Shown piece by piece: positions 26,569 through 37,613 of a stretch of DNA of 64,000 nt (position 1 is the first letter of the stretch; every line of letters begins with the position of its first letter). The notes beneath the pieces are model-generated. The model was not told the DNA's origin. It saw only the letters and a program-made list of their open reading frames with translations, and did no database searches. Origin of the DNA: Caulobacter sp. (GTDB lineage Bacteria; Pseudomonadota; Alphaproteobacteria; Caulobacterales; Caulobacteraceae); contig JAMFTA010000063.1 in assembly GCA_026225565.1 (NCBI GenBank), positions 1 to 64,000 on the forward strand. The letters are read 5' to 3'. Position numbers and translations under genes: made by a program.

Positions 26569-28364
26569 GCCCCATCGATCACAACGGCTATCGCCCCCCC
26601 TCCACCCTGACCCAGTTCTGGCGCTGGCTGGTGGAGAGCATGTGGCGCATCGAGCACGCCTTTGAGCGCTCCAAGGCCGAAGGGCGGGCCATCGACGACG
26701 CGCGCCTGCGCATCTTCCTGGTGCTGACCCTGTTCGGCCTGGGCTTCATCGCCCTTGGCGCCGAAGCCAGCAAGCGGGCGCTGTTCTCCCACCTCGGCGG
26801 CTCAGGCGTCGAGGCCACAACCCCGCCTGAGGCTCGCGCGGATCTCATGGACCGCAATGGCCAGCTGCTGGCCACCGATGTCACCCAATATTCCGTCTAC
26901 CTGGATCCCCGCGACATCTCTCCTGGCCACGAGCAGGAGACCCGCGACCAGCTGGCCGACGCCATGCCGCGGCTCTCCGCCGATCGGCTGGACAAGGCGA
27001 TGAAGGGCGGGCGGCGCGCCTTCCTGATCGGCGACCTGAACCGGCAAGAGCGCGATCTGGTCCACGACCTCGGCCGGCCGGGGGTGGAGTTCCAGGAGGT
27101 GCCCAAGCGCATCTATCCCCTGGGCAGCACGGCGTCGCACCTGATCGGTTTCGCCGACACCGGCGGGCACGGCCTCGCCGGCGCCGAGCGGGCGCTGGAC
27201 GCTCCGATCCGCGGCGCAGCGGCGGCCGGCGGTTCGATCACCCTCTCCATCGATCTGCGGGTGCAGGCGGCGCTGGATTCCGAGCTGGCCAAGGCTGCGG
27301 CCAAGTTCCAGACCGTGGGCGCCATGGGCATGGTGGTGGATATCCACACCGGCGAGATCCTGGCCATGTCCAGCCTGCCGACCTTCGACCCCAACGATCC
27401 CGGCCGCTCGCCCATGGCCAACCAGATCAATCAGGTGGCCCAGTCGCGCTTCGAGCTCGGCTCGGTGTTCAAGGCCTTCACCCTGGCGGCGGGCCTCGAC
27501 AGCGGCATCGTCAACACCAATACCCTGTTCGACGTGCACGCCCCGCTGCAGCTGGGCGATGGCCGCCCGGTGCACGACTTCGACAAGGGCGACACGACGC
27601 TGGCCCTCTGGCAGGTCTTCACCCACTCCTCCAACATTGGCGCGGCCAAGCTCAGCCTGATGGCCGGCCCCGACCGGATGGCCAAGTATTTCAAGAGCTT
27701 CGGCCTGTTCGCCGCCGCGCCGAGCGAGCTGTCGGAATCCACCCGCCCGATCGTTCCCAAGAAGCTTGGCGACGTGACCCTGGCCCAGATCGCCTTTGGC
27801 CAGGGCGTCGCCGTCAGCCCCTTGGCGCTCGCCACCGGCTACACGGCGGTGATGAACGGCGGGCTCTACATCCCCCTGACCATCAAGAAGCAGCCCGACG
27901 GCTATCAGCCGCCCGCCACCCGGGTGATCTCGGAAAAGACCTCCGAGACCATGCTGCAGCTGATGCGTATGAACGTGCATGACGATCCCAAGGGCTCGGG
28001 CCACAAGGCGGACGATGTGGGCCTCAGGGTCGGCGGCAAGACCGGCTCGGCGCAAAAGCCGGAGAACGGCCACTACGGCAAGAATAACATTTCGTCTTTT
28101 GTGGGTGTCTTCCCCACAGACGGGGGCATCTCGGCTAAGCGGTACCTGGTGCTCATCACTCTCGATTCGCCCCACGTGACCAAGGACAGCGCCGGCTTCA
28201 TCACCGCCGGCTGGAACGCCGCGCCCACCGCCGGCGCGGTGATCGACCGGATTGCGCCCTTCGTCGGGGTCGCCCGTGCGCCGGCCGCGATCACCGCCCC
28301 GCTGCCAGCGCTGACGGCGCCGGCTGGGACTCCCGCGGCGCCCGCGCAAGAGTCGACGCAATAG
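26565..28364 (+). CDS. ftsI: Peptidoglycan D,D-transpeptidase FtsI (PBP3)
   Basis: 599 residues. Cytoplasmic N-terminus of about 48 residues, a membrane helix (IFLVLTLFGLGFIALGAEA), a pedestal domain, then the penicillin-binding transpeptidase domain with SxxK (Ser300, SVFK), SSN (355-357) and KTG (492-494, GKTGSAQK). It cross-links septal peptidoglycan in complex with FtsW. The C-terminal 30 residues are Ala/Pro-rich. ATGA overlap with ftsL; murE starts one base after the stop. Confidence 0.97.
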   Translation: MSPIDHNGYRPPSTLTQFWRWLVESMWRIEHAFERSKAEGRAIDDARLRIFLVLTLFGLGFIALGAEASKRALFSHLGGSGVEATTPPEARADLMDRNGQLLATDVTQYSVYLDPRDISPGHEQETRDQLADAMPRLSADRLDKAMKGGRRAFLIGDLNRQERDLVHDLGRPGVEFQEVPKRIYPLGSTASHLIGFADTGGHGLAGAERALDAPIRGAAAAGGSITLSIDLRVQAALDSELAKAAAKFQTVGAMGMVVDIHTGEILAMSSLPTFDPNDPGRSPMANQINQVAQSRFELGSVFKAFTLAAGLDSGIVNTNTLFDVHAPLQLGDGRPVHDFDKGDTTLALWQVFTHSSNIGAAKLSLMAGPDRMAKYFKSFGLFAAAPSELSESTRPIVPKKLGDVTLAQIAFGQGVAVSPLALATGYTAVMNGGLYIPLTIKKQPDGYQPPATRVISEKTSETMLQLMRMNVHDDPKGSGHKADDVGLRVGGKTGSAQKPENGHYGKNNISSFVGVFPTDGGISAKRYLVLITLDSPHVTKDSAGFITAGWNAAPTAGAVIDRIAPFVGVARAPAAITAPLPALTAPAGTPAAPAQESTQ

Positions 28365-28365
28365 G

Positions 28366-29814
28366 ATGACCCACCTGTCCGACATCCTGAAGCGCCCCCT
28401 GGAGACCGATCCGGTCATCACGGGCGTGACGGCGGACAGCCGCAAGGTGGCGCCGGGCGCCCTGTTCGCCGCCCTGCCGGGTTCGGCGACCGACGGCCGC
28501 GCCTTCATCGCCCAGGCGGTGGCGGCGGGGGCGGCGGCGATCCTGGTGGGCGACGATACTCCAGGGATCCCCGGCGAGGCCGCGCCGGTGGTGCGGGTGC
28601 ATGACGTGCGCCGGGCCTACGCCCTGGCGGCTCGGGCCTTTTGGGGGGCTGAGCCTGAGACGGTGGTGGCGGTCACCGGCACCAACGGCAAGACTTCGGT
28701 GGCCATCTTCTGCCGCCAGATATTCGCGCACGTCGGCCGCCGGTCGGCGAGCCTGGGCACCCTTGGCCTGCAGCTCCAGGGCGAGGACCTGACCGGACCG
28801 GGCTTGACCACCCCCGACGCGGGCGAGCTGGCCCGCATGGCGGCCGATCTCGCGGGGCGCGGCGTGACCCATCTGGCCGTCGAAGCCTCGTCCCATGGCC
28901 TGGATCAGCGGCGCCTGGATGGGCTGACCTTGAAGGCCGCCGCCTTCCTGAACCTCACCCAGGATCACCTGGACTACCACGGCGACATGTCGGCCTATCG
29001 CGAGGCCAAGCTGCGCCTGTTCCGCGCCCTCTTGCCTACGGGCGGCATAGCGGTGCTAAACGCTGATAGCGCCGCCTTCCCGGCCTTCGCGGCGGCGGCG
29101 GTGATGCACGGCCAGACGGTGCTGTCGGTCGGCGAGAGCGGTGTCGGCCTGCGCCTCAACACCCGAGTGGCCGAGGCGTTCGGGCAGCGCCTCAGTCTCA
29201 CCCGCAACGGACGCAGCTATGACGTGCGCCTGCCGCTGGCCGGGGGCTTTCAGGCCTCCAACGCCTTGGCGGCGGCGGGCCTGTGCATCGCGGCGGGGGA
29301 GGAGACCGAAGCGGTGCTCGCCGCCCTGGAACACCTGCAAGGCGCAGCGGGACGGCTGCAGCATGTGGGCGCCGGGCCGAACGGCGGCGACGCCTATGTG
29401 GACTACGCCCACACCCCCGACGGTTTGCAGACCGTGCTGAAGGCGCTTCGCCCCCACGCCGCCGGTCGGCTGATCGTGGTCTTCGGCGCCGGCGGCGACC
29501 GGGATCGGGCCAAGCGCGCCCTGATGGGGGCCGCGGCGGCGGAACTGGCAGATATCGCCATCGTCACCGACGACAATCCCAGGAGCGAGGAGCCCGCCGA
29601 CATCCGCCGCGCCGTGCTCTCGGGCGCCCCGAACGCGCTTGAGGTCGGCGACCGCCGCGCCGCCATCCGCGCCGCCGCCCAGCAGCTGCAAGACGGAGAC
29701 ATCCTGGTGGTCGCCGGCAAGGGCCACGAGCAGGGCCAGACCATCGCCGGCGTGACACATCCCTTCGACGACGTGGTGGAGACCCGCCTGGCCCTGGGGC
29801 TCGATCATGGTTGA
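28366..29814 (+). CDS. murE: UDP-MurNAc-L-Ala-D-Glu:meso-diaminopimelate ligase
   Basis: 482 residues. Mur ligase with ATP loop VAVTGTNGKTSVA (about 102-114), FLNLTQDHLDYHGDMSAYREAK and the DDNPRSEEP motif, whose DNPR is the meso-diaminopimelate-recognising signature. It adds the third residue of the stem peptide. Eight-base overlap with murF downstream. Confidence 0.97.
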   Translation: MTHLSDILKRPLETDPVITGVTADSRKVAPGALFAALPGSATDGRAFIAQAVAAGAAAILVGDDTPGIPGEAAPVVRVHDVRRAYALAARAFWGAEPETVVAVTGTNGKTSVAIFCRQIFAHVGRRSASLGTLGLQLQGEDLTGPGLTTPDAGELARMAADLAGRGVTHLAVEASSHGLDQRRLDGLTLKAAAFLNLTQDHLDYHGDMSAYREAKLRLFRALLPTGGIAVLNADSAAFPAFAAAAVMHGQTVLSVGESGVGLRLNTRVAEAFGQRLSLTRNGRSYDVRLPLAGGFQASNALAAAGLCIAAGEETEAVLAALEHLQGAAGRLQHVGAGPNGGDAYVDYAHTPDGLQTVLKALRPHAAGRLIVVFGAGGDRDRAKRALMGAAAAELADIAIVTDDNPRSEEPADIRRAVLSGAPNALEVGDRRAAIRAAAQQLQDGDILVVAGKGHEQGQTIAGVTHPFDDVVETRLALGLDHG

Positions 29815-31219
29815 GCCGCTCTGGACCTCGGCCGAGATCGCCGCCGCAACCGGTGGACGGGCGATTGGCGCGCCCTTCGTCGCCGCCGGCGTCTCCATCG
29901 ACACCCGCACGCTTCAGCCTGGCGACCTGTTCGTCGCCCTGGCCGGTGAGCGGGATGGGTATGAATTTGTCGCGAGCGCCATGGCCAAGGGCGCGGCCGG
30001 CGCCCTGGTCACCCAGGCGGTGGACGGCCCGTCCCTGCAGGTTCCGAACGCTCTAAAGGCGTTGGAACAGCTTGGAATCGCGGCGCGCGACCGCGCCGCC
30101 GACGCCCGCCGCTGCGCGGTCACCGGCTCGGTGGGCAAGACCAGCGTCACCCAGGCCATCGCCGCCGCCCTGAAGCTGGCCGGACCCAGCCACAACTCGG
30201 TCTTGAGCTATAACAACCACATCGGCGTGCCCCTGACCCTGGCCCGTATGCCACGAAAGACCAAGCGGGCGGTGTTCGAGATCGGCATGAACCACTCGGG
30301 CGAGATCCGGCCCTTGGTGCAGATGGTCCGCCCGCACGTGGCCGTGGTGACCACCGTCGGCGCCGCCCACACCGAAAATTTCTCGGACGGCGAGGCCGGC
30401 GTCGCCCGCGCCAAGGCGGAGATTTTCGAGGGGCTGGAACTCAGCGGCGTCGCCATTCTCAACGCCGATAATCACTGGTTCGATCTCCTGAAAGCCGCCG
30501 CCGAGGCGCACGGCGCGCGGGCGCTGAGCTTTGGCCGGCACAAGGGCTGCGCCGCGCGGCTGATCGAGATGGAAACCGCCGCCTCCGGGGCCGTCGTCAT
30601 CGCGGAAATCCACGGCCAGACCCTGCGCTTCCCCATCGCCCAGAGCGGCGCCCACTGGGGTCCCAACAGCCTGGCGACTATCTTGGCGGTGGAAGCGCTC
30701 GGCGCCCCAGTCGAGATCGCCCTTGAGGTCCTGGCCGACTTCGCTCCTCTGGCCGGGCGCGGCGAAACCCACCGGTTAGTCGTCGACGGCGCGCCCATCA
30801 CCCTGATCGACGAAAGCTATAACGCCAACCCCATCTCCATGCGCGCCGCCTTGGCGACGCTGGCAGGTTCCAAGGCCGCCGGCCGCAAGATCGCCGTCCT
30901 GACCGACATGCTGGAAATGGGCGAGGATGCGCCGGCTATTCATGCCGCTCTCGCCGAGCCGATCGCCGCCGCCGGGGTGGATTTGGTGTTTCTGGCCGGT
31001 CCCGACATGCGCGCCCTCTGGGACATATTGCCCGCATCCGTGCGCGGCGCCTGGCGCGAAACCGCCGCCCTGCTGGCGATCGACGTGCGGTGCGCCATTG
31101 GCCCTGGCGATGTGGTCATGGCCAAGGGCTCCAAAGGATCGAAAGCCTCGCTGGTGGTCCAAGCCTTGCTGGACGCCGCACTGAACCCACAGACGGCCGC
31201 AACCGGGAAGACGCGCTGA
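29807..31219 (+). CDS. murF: UDP-MurNAc-tripeptide:D-Ala-D-Ala ligase
   Basis: 470 residues. ATP loop [14 protein letters not shown] (about 103-116), [21 protein letters not shown] and [15 protein letters not shown] are MurF signatures. Adds D-Ala-D-Ala to the UDP-muramyl tripeptide. The start overlaps murE by eight bases, and the TGA shares bases with the mraY ATG. Confidence 0.97.
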   Translation: MVEPLWTSAEIAAATGGRAIGAPFVAAGVSIDTRTLQPGDLFVALAGERDGYEFVASAMAKGAAGALVTQAVDGPSLQVPNALKALEQLGIAARDRAADARRCAVTGSVGKTSVTQAIAAALKLAGPSHNSVLSYNNHIGVPLTLARMPRKTKRAVFEIGMNHSGEIRPLVQMVRPHVAVVTTVGAAHTENFSDGEAGVARAKAEIFEGLELSGVAILNADNHWFDLLKAAAEAHGARALSFGRHKGCAARLIEMETAASGAVVIAEIHGQTLRFPIAQSGAHWGPNSLATILAVEALGAPVEIALEVLADFAPLAGRGETHRLVVDGAPITLIDESYNANPISMRAALATLAGSKAAGRKIAVLTDMLEMGEDAPAIHAALAEPIAAAGVDLVFLAGPDMRALWDILPASVRGAWRETAALLAIDVRCAIGPGDVVMAKGSKGSKASLVVQALLDAALNPQTAATGKTR

Positions 31220-32328
31220 TGCTGTTTTTGCTCTTTCATGCGTTCGAGGTCCACGGGCAACACATCCCGATCTTCAACCTGTTCCGCTACCTGACCTTCC
31301 GCACCGGCGCGGCCCTCTTCACCGGCCAGGCTGTGGTCGGCCTGATGGGCAATCGCTTCATCGACTGGATGAGGAAGAAGCAGGGGCGCGGCCAGCCGAT
31401 CCGCAAGGACGGCATCGAGCGCCACATCCTGGAGAAGGCCGGAACCCCCACCATGGGCGGCTTCATGATCCTGGCGGGCGTGATCGTCGGCACCCTGATC
31501 TGGGGAGACCTCGGCAATCCCTTCGTCTGGATCGTCCTGATGGTGACGACGGCTTTTGGCGGGCTCGGCTTTATGGACGACTACGCCAAGGTGACCAAGC
31601 AGACCACGGCGGGGGTATCTGGTTGGGTGAAGATCGTCATTCAGTTCGGCATCGCCGGGCTCGCCACCTATTTGATCATGGTCTCCTCGTTCCGTCCGGT
31701 GGATGCGGGGGTCAGCACATCGGTCGCCTTTCCGATCTTCAAGCAGGCGCTGCTGAACCTCGGCTGGTTCTACATCGTCTTCGGCATGATCGTGATCGGC
31801 GGCTTTTCCAACGCCGTAAACCTCACCGATGGGCTGGACGGCCTGGCCATAGCGCCGGTGATGATCGCCGCCGCCGCCTTCGGCTTCATCGCCTATCTGG
31901 TCGGCAACATCAAATTCGCCGACTACCTGCAGGTCCACTTCATCCCTGGGGTGGGCGAGATCGCTCCCTTCTGCGGCGCCCTGATCGGCGCCGGCCTGGG
32001 GTTTTTGTGGTTCAACGCTCCCCCGGCCAAGATCTTCATGGGCGACACGGGCTCCCTGGCGCTCGGCGGCGCGCTCGGCACCATAGCCGTGGCCACTAAG
32101 CACGAGATCGTGCTCGGCATCATCGGGGGCCTTTTCGTGCTCGAGACCGTTTCAGTGGTCGTGCAGGTGGCCTCCTTCAAGCTGACCGGCAAGCGCGTGT
32201 TCCGCATGGCGCCGATCCACCACCACTTCGAGCGGCTGGGCTGGCAGGAATCCACTATCGTGATCCGCTTCTGGATCATCTCCATCGTGCTGGCCCTGGC
32301 GGGCCTGGCGACACTCAAACTTAGATAG
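31219..32328 (+). CDS. mraY: Phospho-N-acetylmuramoyl-pentapeptide transferase
   Basis: 369 residues from the ATG fused to the murF stop (TGATG). Polytopic membrane enzyme that forms lipid I. Conserved blocks: [50 protein letters not shown] and the histidine motif MAPIHHHFE. The frame is open further upstream inside murF, but the conserved N-terminus begins at this ATG. Confidence 0.97.
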   Translation: MLFLLFHAFEVHGQHIPIFNLFRYLTFRTGAALFTGQAVVGLMGNRFIDWMRKKQGRGQPIRKDGIERHILEKAGTPTMGGFMILAGVIVGTLIWGDLGNPFVWIVLMVTTAFGGLGFMDDYAKVTKQTTAGVSGWVKIVIQFGIAGLATYLIMVSSFRPVDAGVSTSVAFPIFKQALLNLGWFYIVFGMIVIGGFSNAVNLTDGLDGLAIAPVMIAAAAFGFIAYLVGNIKFADYLQVHFIPGVGEIAPFCGALIGAGLGFLWFNAPPAKIFMGDTGSLALGGALGTIAVATKHEIVLGIIGGLFVLETVSVVVQVASFKLTGKRVFRMAPIHHHFERLGWQESTIVIRFWIISIVLALAGLATLKLR

Positions 32329-32343
32329 GGAAGGGCACAGGCA

Positions 32344-33759
32344 GTGATCAAGGTTCGCGGCTTTTCCGGCAAGCGCGTCGCCATCTTCGGCCTCGCCCGC
32401 ACAGGACTGACGGCCGCTCGCGCCCTGATCGCCGGGGGCGCCGAGGTGGCGCTATGGGACGAAAAGCCCGAGGCCCGCAACGCCGCCATGAAGCTTGGTC
32501 TGCCCGTGGTCGATCTGGCGGCCGCCGAGTGGATCGATTTCGACGCCCTGATGCTGTCCCCCGGGGTGCCCCTGACCCATCCCACCCCCCACTGGACGGT
32601 GGAGCGGGCGCGCGCCGCCAATGTGGAGATCCTCGGCGATGTCGAGCTCTTCGCCCGCACCGTCAACGCCTGTTCGGAGGGGCGCAAGCCCAAGGTGGCG
32701 GCCATTACCGGCACCAATGGCAAGTCCACCACCACCGCCCTCCTGGGCCACATCGTCAAATCCGCCGGCAAGGACGCCCAGGTCGGCGGTAACATTGGCC
32801 TGGGCGTGCTCGGCCTGGAGGAGATGCACGGGGGCGCCGTCTATATCCTGGAGCTCTCCTCCTATCAGCTGGACCTGACCTCGAGCTTAAAGCCCGACGC
32901 GGCGGTCCTGCTCAATATCTCTCCCGACCACCTGGAGCGCCACGGCGGCATGGAGGGCTATGTGGCCGCCAAGCGCCGGGTGTTTCTCGATCAGGTGAAG
33001 GGCGACACCGCCATCATCGGCGTCGACGACGCCTATGGCCAGCAGATCTGCACCGAGATCACCGCCGCCAACCGCCGCACTATCCGCCCGATCTCGTCCG
33101 GCCGGGCCATCGGGCGGGGAGTCTACGCCCTTTCGGGAATGCTCTACGACGCCACCGGCGAACGTTCGGTGGAGGTGGCCGATCTCGCCAGCGCCCTGGC
33201 CTTGCCCGGCCGCCACAACTGGCAGAACGCCGCCGCCGCCTACGCCGCCGCCCTGGCGCTCGGGGTGTCGTCCAACGACGCGGTCCGTGGATTGATGACC
33301 TTTCCGGGCCTCGCCCACCGCATGGAGAACCTCGGCGCCATCGGCCGGGTGAAATTCGTCAACGACTCTAAGGCCACCAACGCCGACGCCGCGCGCCAGG
33401 CCATGAGCGCCATCCCCCGCTTCTACTGGATCGCCGGTGGGCGAGCCAAGGCTGGCGGCATCGAGGATCTGAAGGACCTCTTCCCCAAGATCGCCAAGGC
33501 CTATCTGATCGGCGAGGCCGCCGACGACTTCAAGACCACCCTCAAGGACCACGCTCCCGCCGTGATCGCCGGCGACCTGCACCGGGCGGTGGAGCTGGCC
33601 TATCGCGACGCCCAGGCGGCGGGCGAGGACGCGGTGATCCTGCTCTCCCCCGCCTGCGCCTCCTTCGACCAGTTCCCCGATTTCGAGGTGCGCGGGGATG
33701 CGTTCCGGGAGATCGTGCAGGAGTTCGGCGGCGAGCAGGGGCGGCAGCGGCTCGGGTGA
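32344..33759 (+). CDS. murD: UDP-MurNAc-L-Ala:D-Glu ligase
   Basis: 471 residues from GTG 32344. Rossmann-like N-terminus KRVAIFGLARTGLTAARAL, ATP loop AITGTNGKSTTTAL (120-133), LNISPDHLERHGGMEGY and FVNDSKATNADAARQA are MurD blocks. It adds D-Glu as the second stem residue. AGGGAAG lies upstream. Confidence 0.97.
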   Translation: MIKVRGFSGKRVAIFGLARTGLTAARALIAGGAEVALWDEKPEARNAAMKLGLPVVDLAAAEWIDFDALMLSPGVPLTHPTPHWTVERARAANVEILGDVELFARTVNACSEGRKPKVAAITGTNGKSTTTALLGHIVKSAGKDAQVGGNIGLGVLGLEEMHGGAVYILELSSYQLDLTSSLKPDAAVLLNISPDHLERHGGMEGYVAAKRRVFLDQVKGDTAIIGVDDAYGQQICTEITAANRRTIRPISSGRAIGRGVYALSGMLYDATGERSVEVADLASALALPGRHNWQNAAAAYAAALALGVSSNDAVRGLMTFPGLAHRMENLGAIGRVKFVNDSKATNADAARQAMSAIPRFYWIAGGRAKAGGIEDLKDLFPKIAKAYLIGEAADDFKTTLKDHAPAVIAGDLHRAVELAYRDAQAAGEDAVILLSPACASFDQFPDFEVRGDAFREIVQEFGGEQGRQRLG

Positions 33760-33840
33760 GGGGTTGAAACCTTAGATTAACCCTGTTTGGGCACTGTAGG
33801 GCGGGCGTCCGACGCCTCCGCGCCCTGACGCCGAGAAGCC

Positions 33841-35028
33841 ATGCCCCGCAAGACCGCCGCCCGCCAGACCCATGCCTTCGCCCGCACCGATCGTTCGCGG
33901 CTGGGCGTCTGGTGGTGGACCACCGACCATATTCTCTTGGGCACGGTGGCGGCGCTGATCGGCCTTGGCGTCATGCTCTCCTTCGCCTCCAGCCCTGCGG
34001 CGGCGGCGCGCATCGGCATTCACGATCCCTTCCATTTCGCGGTGCGCCAGTGCTTCTTCGGCGCGGCCGGGGCGGCGATCCTGATCTCCACCTCCATGCT
34101 CTCGCCGCGAGGCATCCGGCGACTGTCGTTTGGGGTCTACGCCGTCTCCATCCTCATTATGATGGCGCTGCCCTTCATGGGGCACGCGGCCAAAGGCGCC
34201 GACCGCTGGCTCTCCTTCGGCGGGTTTTCCCTGCAGCCGTCGGAGTTCATGAAGCCGGCCCTGATCTGCCTCGCCGCCTGGATGTTCGCCGAGGGGCAGA
34301 AGGGGCAGGGGGTGCCCGGCGTCTCCATCGCCTTTGCGTTATACGGTTTGGCGGTGGTGCTGCTTTTGATGCAGCCCGATGTTGGCCAGACGGTCTTGAT
34401 CACCGTGGCCTTCGGCGCCGCCTTCTTTGTCGCCGGGGTGCCGCTGAAGTGGGTGATCGGCCTCGCCGGCACTGCGCTGGCCGGTTTCATCGGCGTCTAT
34501 TTCGCCTTCAGCCACGTCTCTTCCCGAATGCACAAGTTCCTCTCACCCGACAAGGCTGACACCCACCAGGTGGACAAGGCGGCCGAGGCCATCGCCGCCG
34601 GCGGCTTGTTCGGCCGGGGGCCGGGCGAGGGGGTGATGAAGCGCCACGTGCCGGACCTGCACACCGACTTCATCTATTCGGTGGCGGCTGAGGAGTATGG
34701 GCTCATTTTTTCCCTGATGCTGATCGGCTTGTTCGGCATATTGGTGGTGCGGGGCCTCTATAAGGCGATGAAGCTGAACGACGCCTTCGAGCAGGTGGCC
34801 TCGGCCGGCCTGTTCGTGCTTTTGGGCCAGCAGGTGTTTATCAATGTGGCGGTGAACTTGAACATGATCCCCACCAAGGGCATGACCTTGCCCTTCATCT
34901 CCTACGGAGGATCATCGATGCTGGCCATGGGCCTCACCCTGGGCATGGCGCTGGCGCTCACGCGCAAGCGCCCCGGCGCCTACGCCAGTCCCGAAGACAG
35001 TCCCTACGCCGCCGGCGCCTTTGCCTGA
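33841..35028 (+). CDS. ftsW: Septal peptidoglycan glycosyltransferase FtsW
   Basis: 395 residues, about ten membrane helices, SEDS family. Visible motifs: GADRWLSFGGFSLQPSEFMKPA, the extracellular loop GRGPGEGVMKRHVPDLHTDFIYSVAAEEYG with its catalytic-type Asp, and NLNMIPTKGMTLPFISYGGSSM. It polymerises lipid II with FtsI at the septum. 81 bases after murD with no clear promoter. Confidence 0.96.
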   Translation: MPRKTAARQTHAFARTDRSRLGVWWWTTDHILLGTVAALIGLGVMLSFASSPAAAARIGIHDPFHFAVRQCFFGAAGAAILISTSMLSPRGIRRLSFGVYAVSILIMMALPFMGHAAKGADRWLSFGGFSLQPSEFMKPALICLAAWMFAEGQKGQGVPGVSIAFALYGLAVVLLLMQPDVGQTVLITVAFGAAFFVAGVPLKWVIGLAGTALAGFIGVYFAFSHVSSRMHKFLSPDKADTHQVDKAAEAIAAGGLFGRGPGEGVMKRHVPDLHTDFIYSVAAEEYGLIFSLMLIGLFGILVVRGLYKAMKLNDAFEQVASAGLFVLLGQQVFINVAVNLNMIPTKGMTLPFISYGGSSMLAMGLTLGMALALTRKRPGAYASPEDSPYAAGAFA

Positions 35029-35038
35029 GATCGCGCCC

Positions 35039-36130
35039 GTGGGCGGATCCAAGCTGGCCGTGGTCGCAGCGGGCGGCACGGGCGGACACCTGTTCCCCGC
35101 CGAGGCCCTGGCCCGCGCCCTGATCGCCCGGGGTTGGCGCATCGTGCTCGCCAGCGACGAACGGGTGGCCCAGCACGCGGGCGCCTTTCCGGCCGAGGAT
35201 CACATCGCCCTTTCGGCCCGCACCTTCCGGCCCGGCGACCCGGTGGGCATGGCGCTCGCCGCCCTGGCCCTTGTGCAAGGGACGCTGCAGGCCCGCGCCG
35301 CCTTTGCACGGCTGAAGCCGGACGTGGTGGTGGGCTTTGGCGGCTATCCGTCAGCCCCCTCGATCCTCGCCGCTGCTAGTCTCGGTTTGCGCTCAGTGAT
35401 CCACGAGCAGAACGCGGTGATGGGGCGGGCCAACCGCTTCCTTGCCCCCTTTGTCACCGACGTCGCCTGCGCCTTCCCGACGTTCGGCAAGGCTTCAGCC
35501 AAGGTGCAGGCAAAGGTGCAGGTGGTGGGCAACCCGGTGCGGCCGGCCATCCGCGCCCTCTACGACACCCCTTATCAGCCGCCCGGGGACAGCGGCCTGA
35601 TCCACCTTCTGGTCACCGGCGGCAGCCAGGGCGCGCGCCTCCTGTCCGAGCTCACCCCTGCCGCCATCGCCACCCTGCCCGATGCGCTGCGAATGCGGCT
35701 GAAGGTCTGGCAGCAGGCCCGGCCGGACTCCATGGAGACCGCCCGCCGCATCTATGGCGAGGCGCTGGTCGACGCTGAGGTCGCTCCCTTCTTTCGCGAC
35801 ATCGCCGCCCGCCTGGGCGCCGCCCAGCTGGTGATCGGCCGCTCGGGTTCGGGCACGGTGAACGAGATCGCCATCGCCGGCCGGCCCTCGATCCTGGTGC
35901 CCCTGGCCATCGCCCTGGACGACGACCAGGGCCAGAACGCCAAGGCCTTGGGGGAGGGCGCGGTGGTGATCCGCGAGAGCGCCCTGACCGTGCAGAGCAT
36001 GGCGGAGGCGCTGCAGACCCTGCTGACCGACCCCGCGCGCCTCGCCGCCATGTCCGCCGCCGCCCGCGCCATCGCCAAGCCGGACGCGGCTGAGCGGCTG
36101 GCGGATGTGGTGGAGCGCACGGCGGGGTGA
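35039..36130 (+). CDS. murG: UDP-GlcNAc:lipid I GlcNAc transferase
   Basis: 363 residues from GTG 35039, which puts the conserved KLAVVAAGGTGGHLFPAEAL at the N-terminus, 11 bases after the ftsW stop. TTG 35021 overlapping ftsW is an alternative. GFGGYPSAPSILAA, HEQNAVMGRAN, VTGGSQGAR and IGRSGSGTVNEIAIAGRPSILVPLAIALDDDQGQNA are GT28/MurG motifs. Makes lipid II at the inner membrane. Confidence 0.96.
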   Translation: MGGSKLAVVAAGGTGGHLFPAEALARALIARGWRIVLASDERVAQHAGAFPAEDHIALSARTFRPGDPVGMALAALALVQGTLQARAAFARLKPDVVVGFGGYPSAPSILAAASLGLRSVIHEQNAVMGRANRFLAPFVTDVACAFPTFGKASAKVQAKVQVVGNPVRPAIRALYDTPYQPPGDSGLIHLLVTGGSQGARLLSELTPAAIATLPDALRMRLKVWQQARPDSMETARRIYGEALVDAEVAPFFRDIAARLGAAQLVIGRSGSGTVNEIAIAGRPSILVPLAIALDDDQGQNAKALGEGAVVIRESALTVQSMAEALQTLLTDPARLAAMSAAARAIAKPDAAERLADVVERTAG

Positions 36131-36178
36131 TGGCTATGGGCTATTGAAGGTTCGCGCGCCCTTCGCTAGGCCTTGCCC

Positions 36179-37597
36179 ATGAACCTACGCCCCACGCCCT
36201 TCGACATCGGCCCGGTGCACTTCGTCGGCATCGGCGGCATCGGCATGAGCGGCATAGCCGAGATCATGCTGCGCATCGGCTATAAGGTGCAGGGCTCGGA
36301 CGCCAAGGCCAGCGCCAATACCGAACGGCTGCAGGCCTTGGGCGCCGTCATCCACATCGGTCACGACGCCGCCCACATCGACGGCGCCTCCGCCGTGGTC
36401 TTCTCCACCGCCGTCAAGCCCGACAACCCCGAATACGCCGCCGCCCGCGATCGCCGCATCCCCCTGGTGCGCCGGGCGGAGATGCTGGCCGAACTCTTGC
36501 GTCTGGGTTTCTCCATCGCCGTGGGCGGCACCCACGGCAAGACCACCACCACCTCGATGATTGCCGCGCTTCTGGACGCCGGCGGCATGGATCCGACCGT
36601 GGTCAACGGCGGCATCATCAACGCCTATGGCACCAATGCCAAGGTGGGCGAGGGCGACTGGATGGTGGTGGAGGCCGACGAGAGCGACGGCACCTTCCTG
36701 CGCCTGAAATCCACCGTCGCCGTGGTCACCAACATCGATCCCGAGCACCTGGATCACTACGGCGATTTCGATGCGGTGAAGAAGGCGTTTTGCGATTTCG
36801 TTGAGAACATCCCCTTCTATGGCTTCGCCGCCGTGTGCCTGGATCACCCTGAGGTGCAGGCCTTGGCCGCGCGGGTGCAGAACCGGCGCCTGGTCACCTA
36901 TGGCACCTCGCCCCAGGCCGAGGTGCGGGCCACCAATATCGGCATGAGCGCCGACGGCGCCCGCTTCGATGTGACCATCGCCGTGCGGGACGGCGAGCCG
37001 GTGGTGTTCGAGCAGCTGCATCTGCCCATGACCGGCCGCCACAACGTGCTCAATTCCCTGGCCGCCATCGCCGTGGCTCGGGAGCTCGGCGTCTCTCCCG
37101 AAGCGATCCGGGCCGGGCTGACGGGCTTTGGCGGGGTCAAGCGTCGGTTCACCACCACCGGCGTCGCCGGCGGCGTCAGGGTCGTCGACGACTATGGCCA
37201 CCATCCGGTGGAGATCGCCGCGGTGTTGAAGGCCGCGCGCGAGGTGCAGAACGGCTCGGGCGGCAAGGTGATCGCCGTGGTCCAGCCCCACCGCTATTCC
37301 CGCCTGCAGGACCTGTTCACCGAATTCTGCAGCTGTTTCAACGATGCGGACGCGGTGATCGTCGCCGACGTCTACGCCGCCGGCGAGCAGCCGCTGGAGG
37401 GCGTCGACCGCGACCATCTGGTGGCTGGCCTGCGCCGTTTCGGCCATCGCCGGGTGTTGGCCCTGGACAACCCTGCGGAGTTGGCCGGTCTGGTGAAGGC
37501 TGAAGCGCAGTCGGGGGACCTAGTGGTGCTCTTGGGCGCTGGCGACATCACCGGCTGGGCCTATGCCTTGCCGGCGCAATTGGAGGCGCTGGGGTGA
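36179..37597 (+). CDS. murC: UDP-MurNAc:L-alanine ligase
   Basis: 472 residues from ATG 36179. Nucleotide motif [17 protein letters not shown] (13-29), ATP loop [14 protein letters not shown] (about 114-127), [23 protein letters not shown] and [10 protein letters not shown] identify MurC, which starts the stem peptide. A palindromic intercistronic element follows before murB. Confidence 0.97.
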   Translation: MNLRPTPFDIGPVHFVGIGGIGMSGIAEIMLRIGYKVQGSDAKASANTERLQALGAVIHIGHDAAHIDGASAVVFSTAVKPDNPEYAAARDRRIPLVRRAEMLAELLRLGFSIAVGGTHGKTTTTSMIAALLDAGGMDPTVVNGGIINAYGTNAKVGEGDWMVVEADESDGTFLRLKSTVAVVTNIDPEHLDHYGDFDAVKKAFCDFVENIPFYGFAAVCLDHPEVQALAARVQNRRLVTYGTSPQAEVRATNIGMSADGARFDVTIAVRDGEPVVFEQLHLPMTGRHNVLNSLAAIAVARELGVSPEAIRAGLTGFGGVKRRFTTTGVAGGVRVVDDYGHHPVEIAAVLKAAREVQNGSGGKVIAVVQPHRYSRLQDLFTEFCSCFNDADAVIVADVYAAGEQPLEGVDRDHLVAGLRRFGHRRVLALDNPAELAGLVKAEAQSGDLVVLLGAGDITGWAYALPAQLEALG

Positions 37598-37613
37598 GGC
37601 GCGCGCACCGGAA

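Noticed and set aside
36185-37447. 420-codon reverse frame opposite murC
   Set aside because: His/Gly-rich shadow of murC with no motif.
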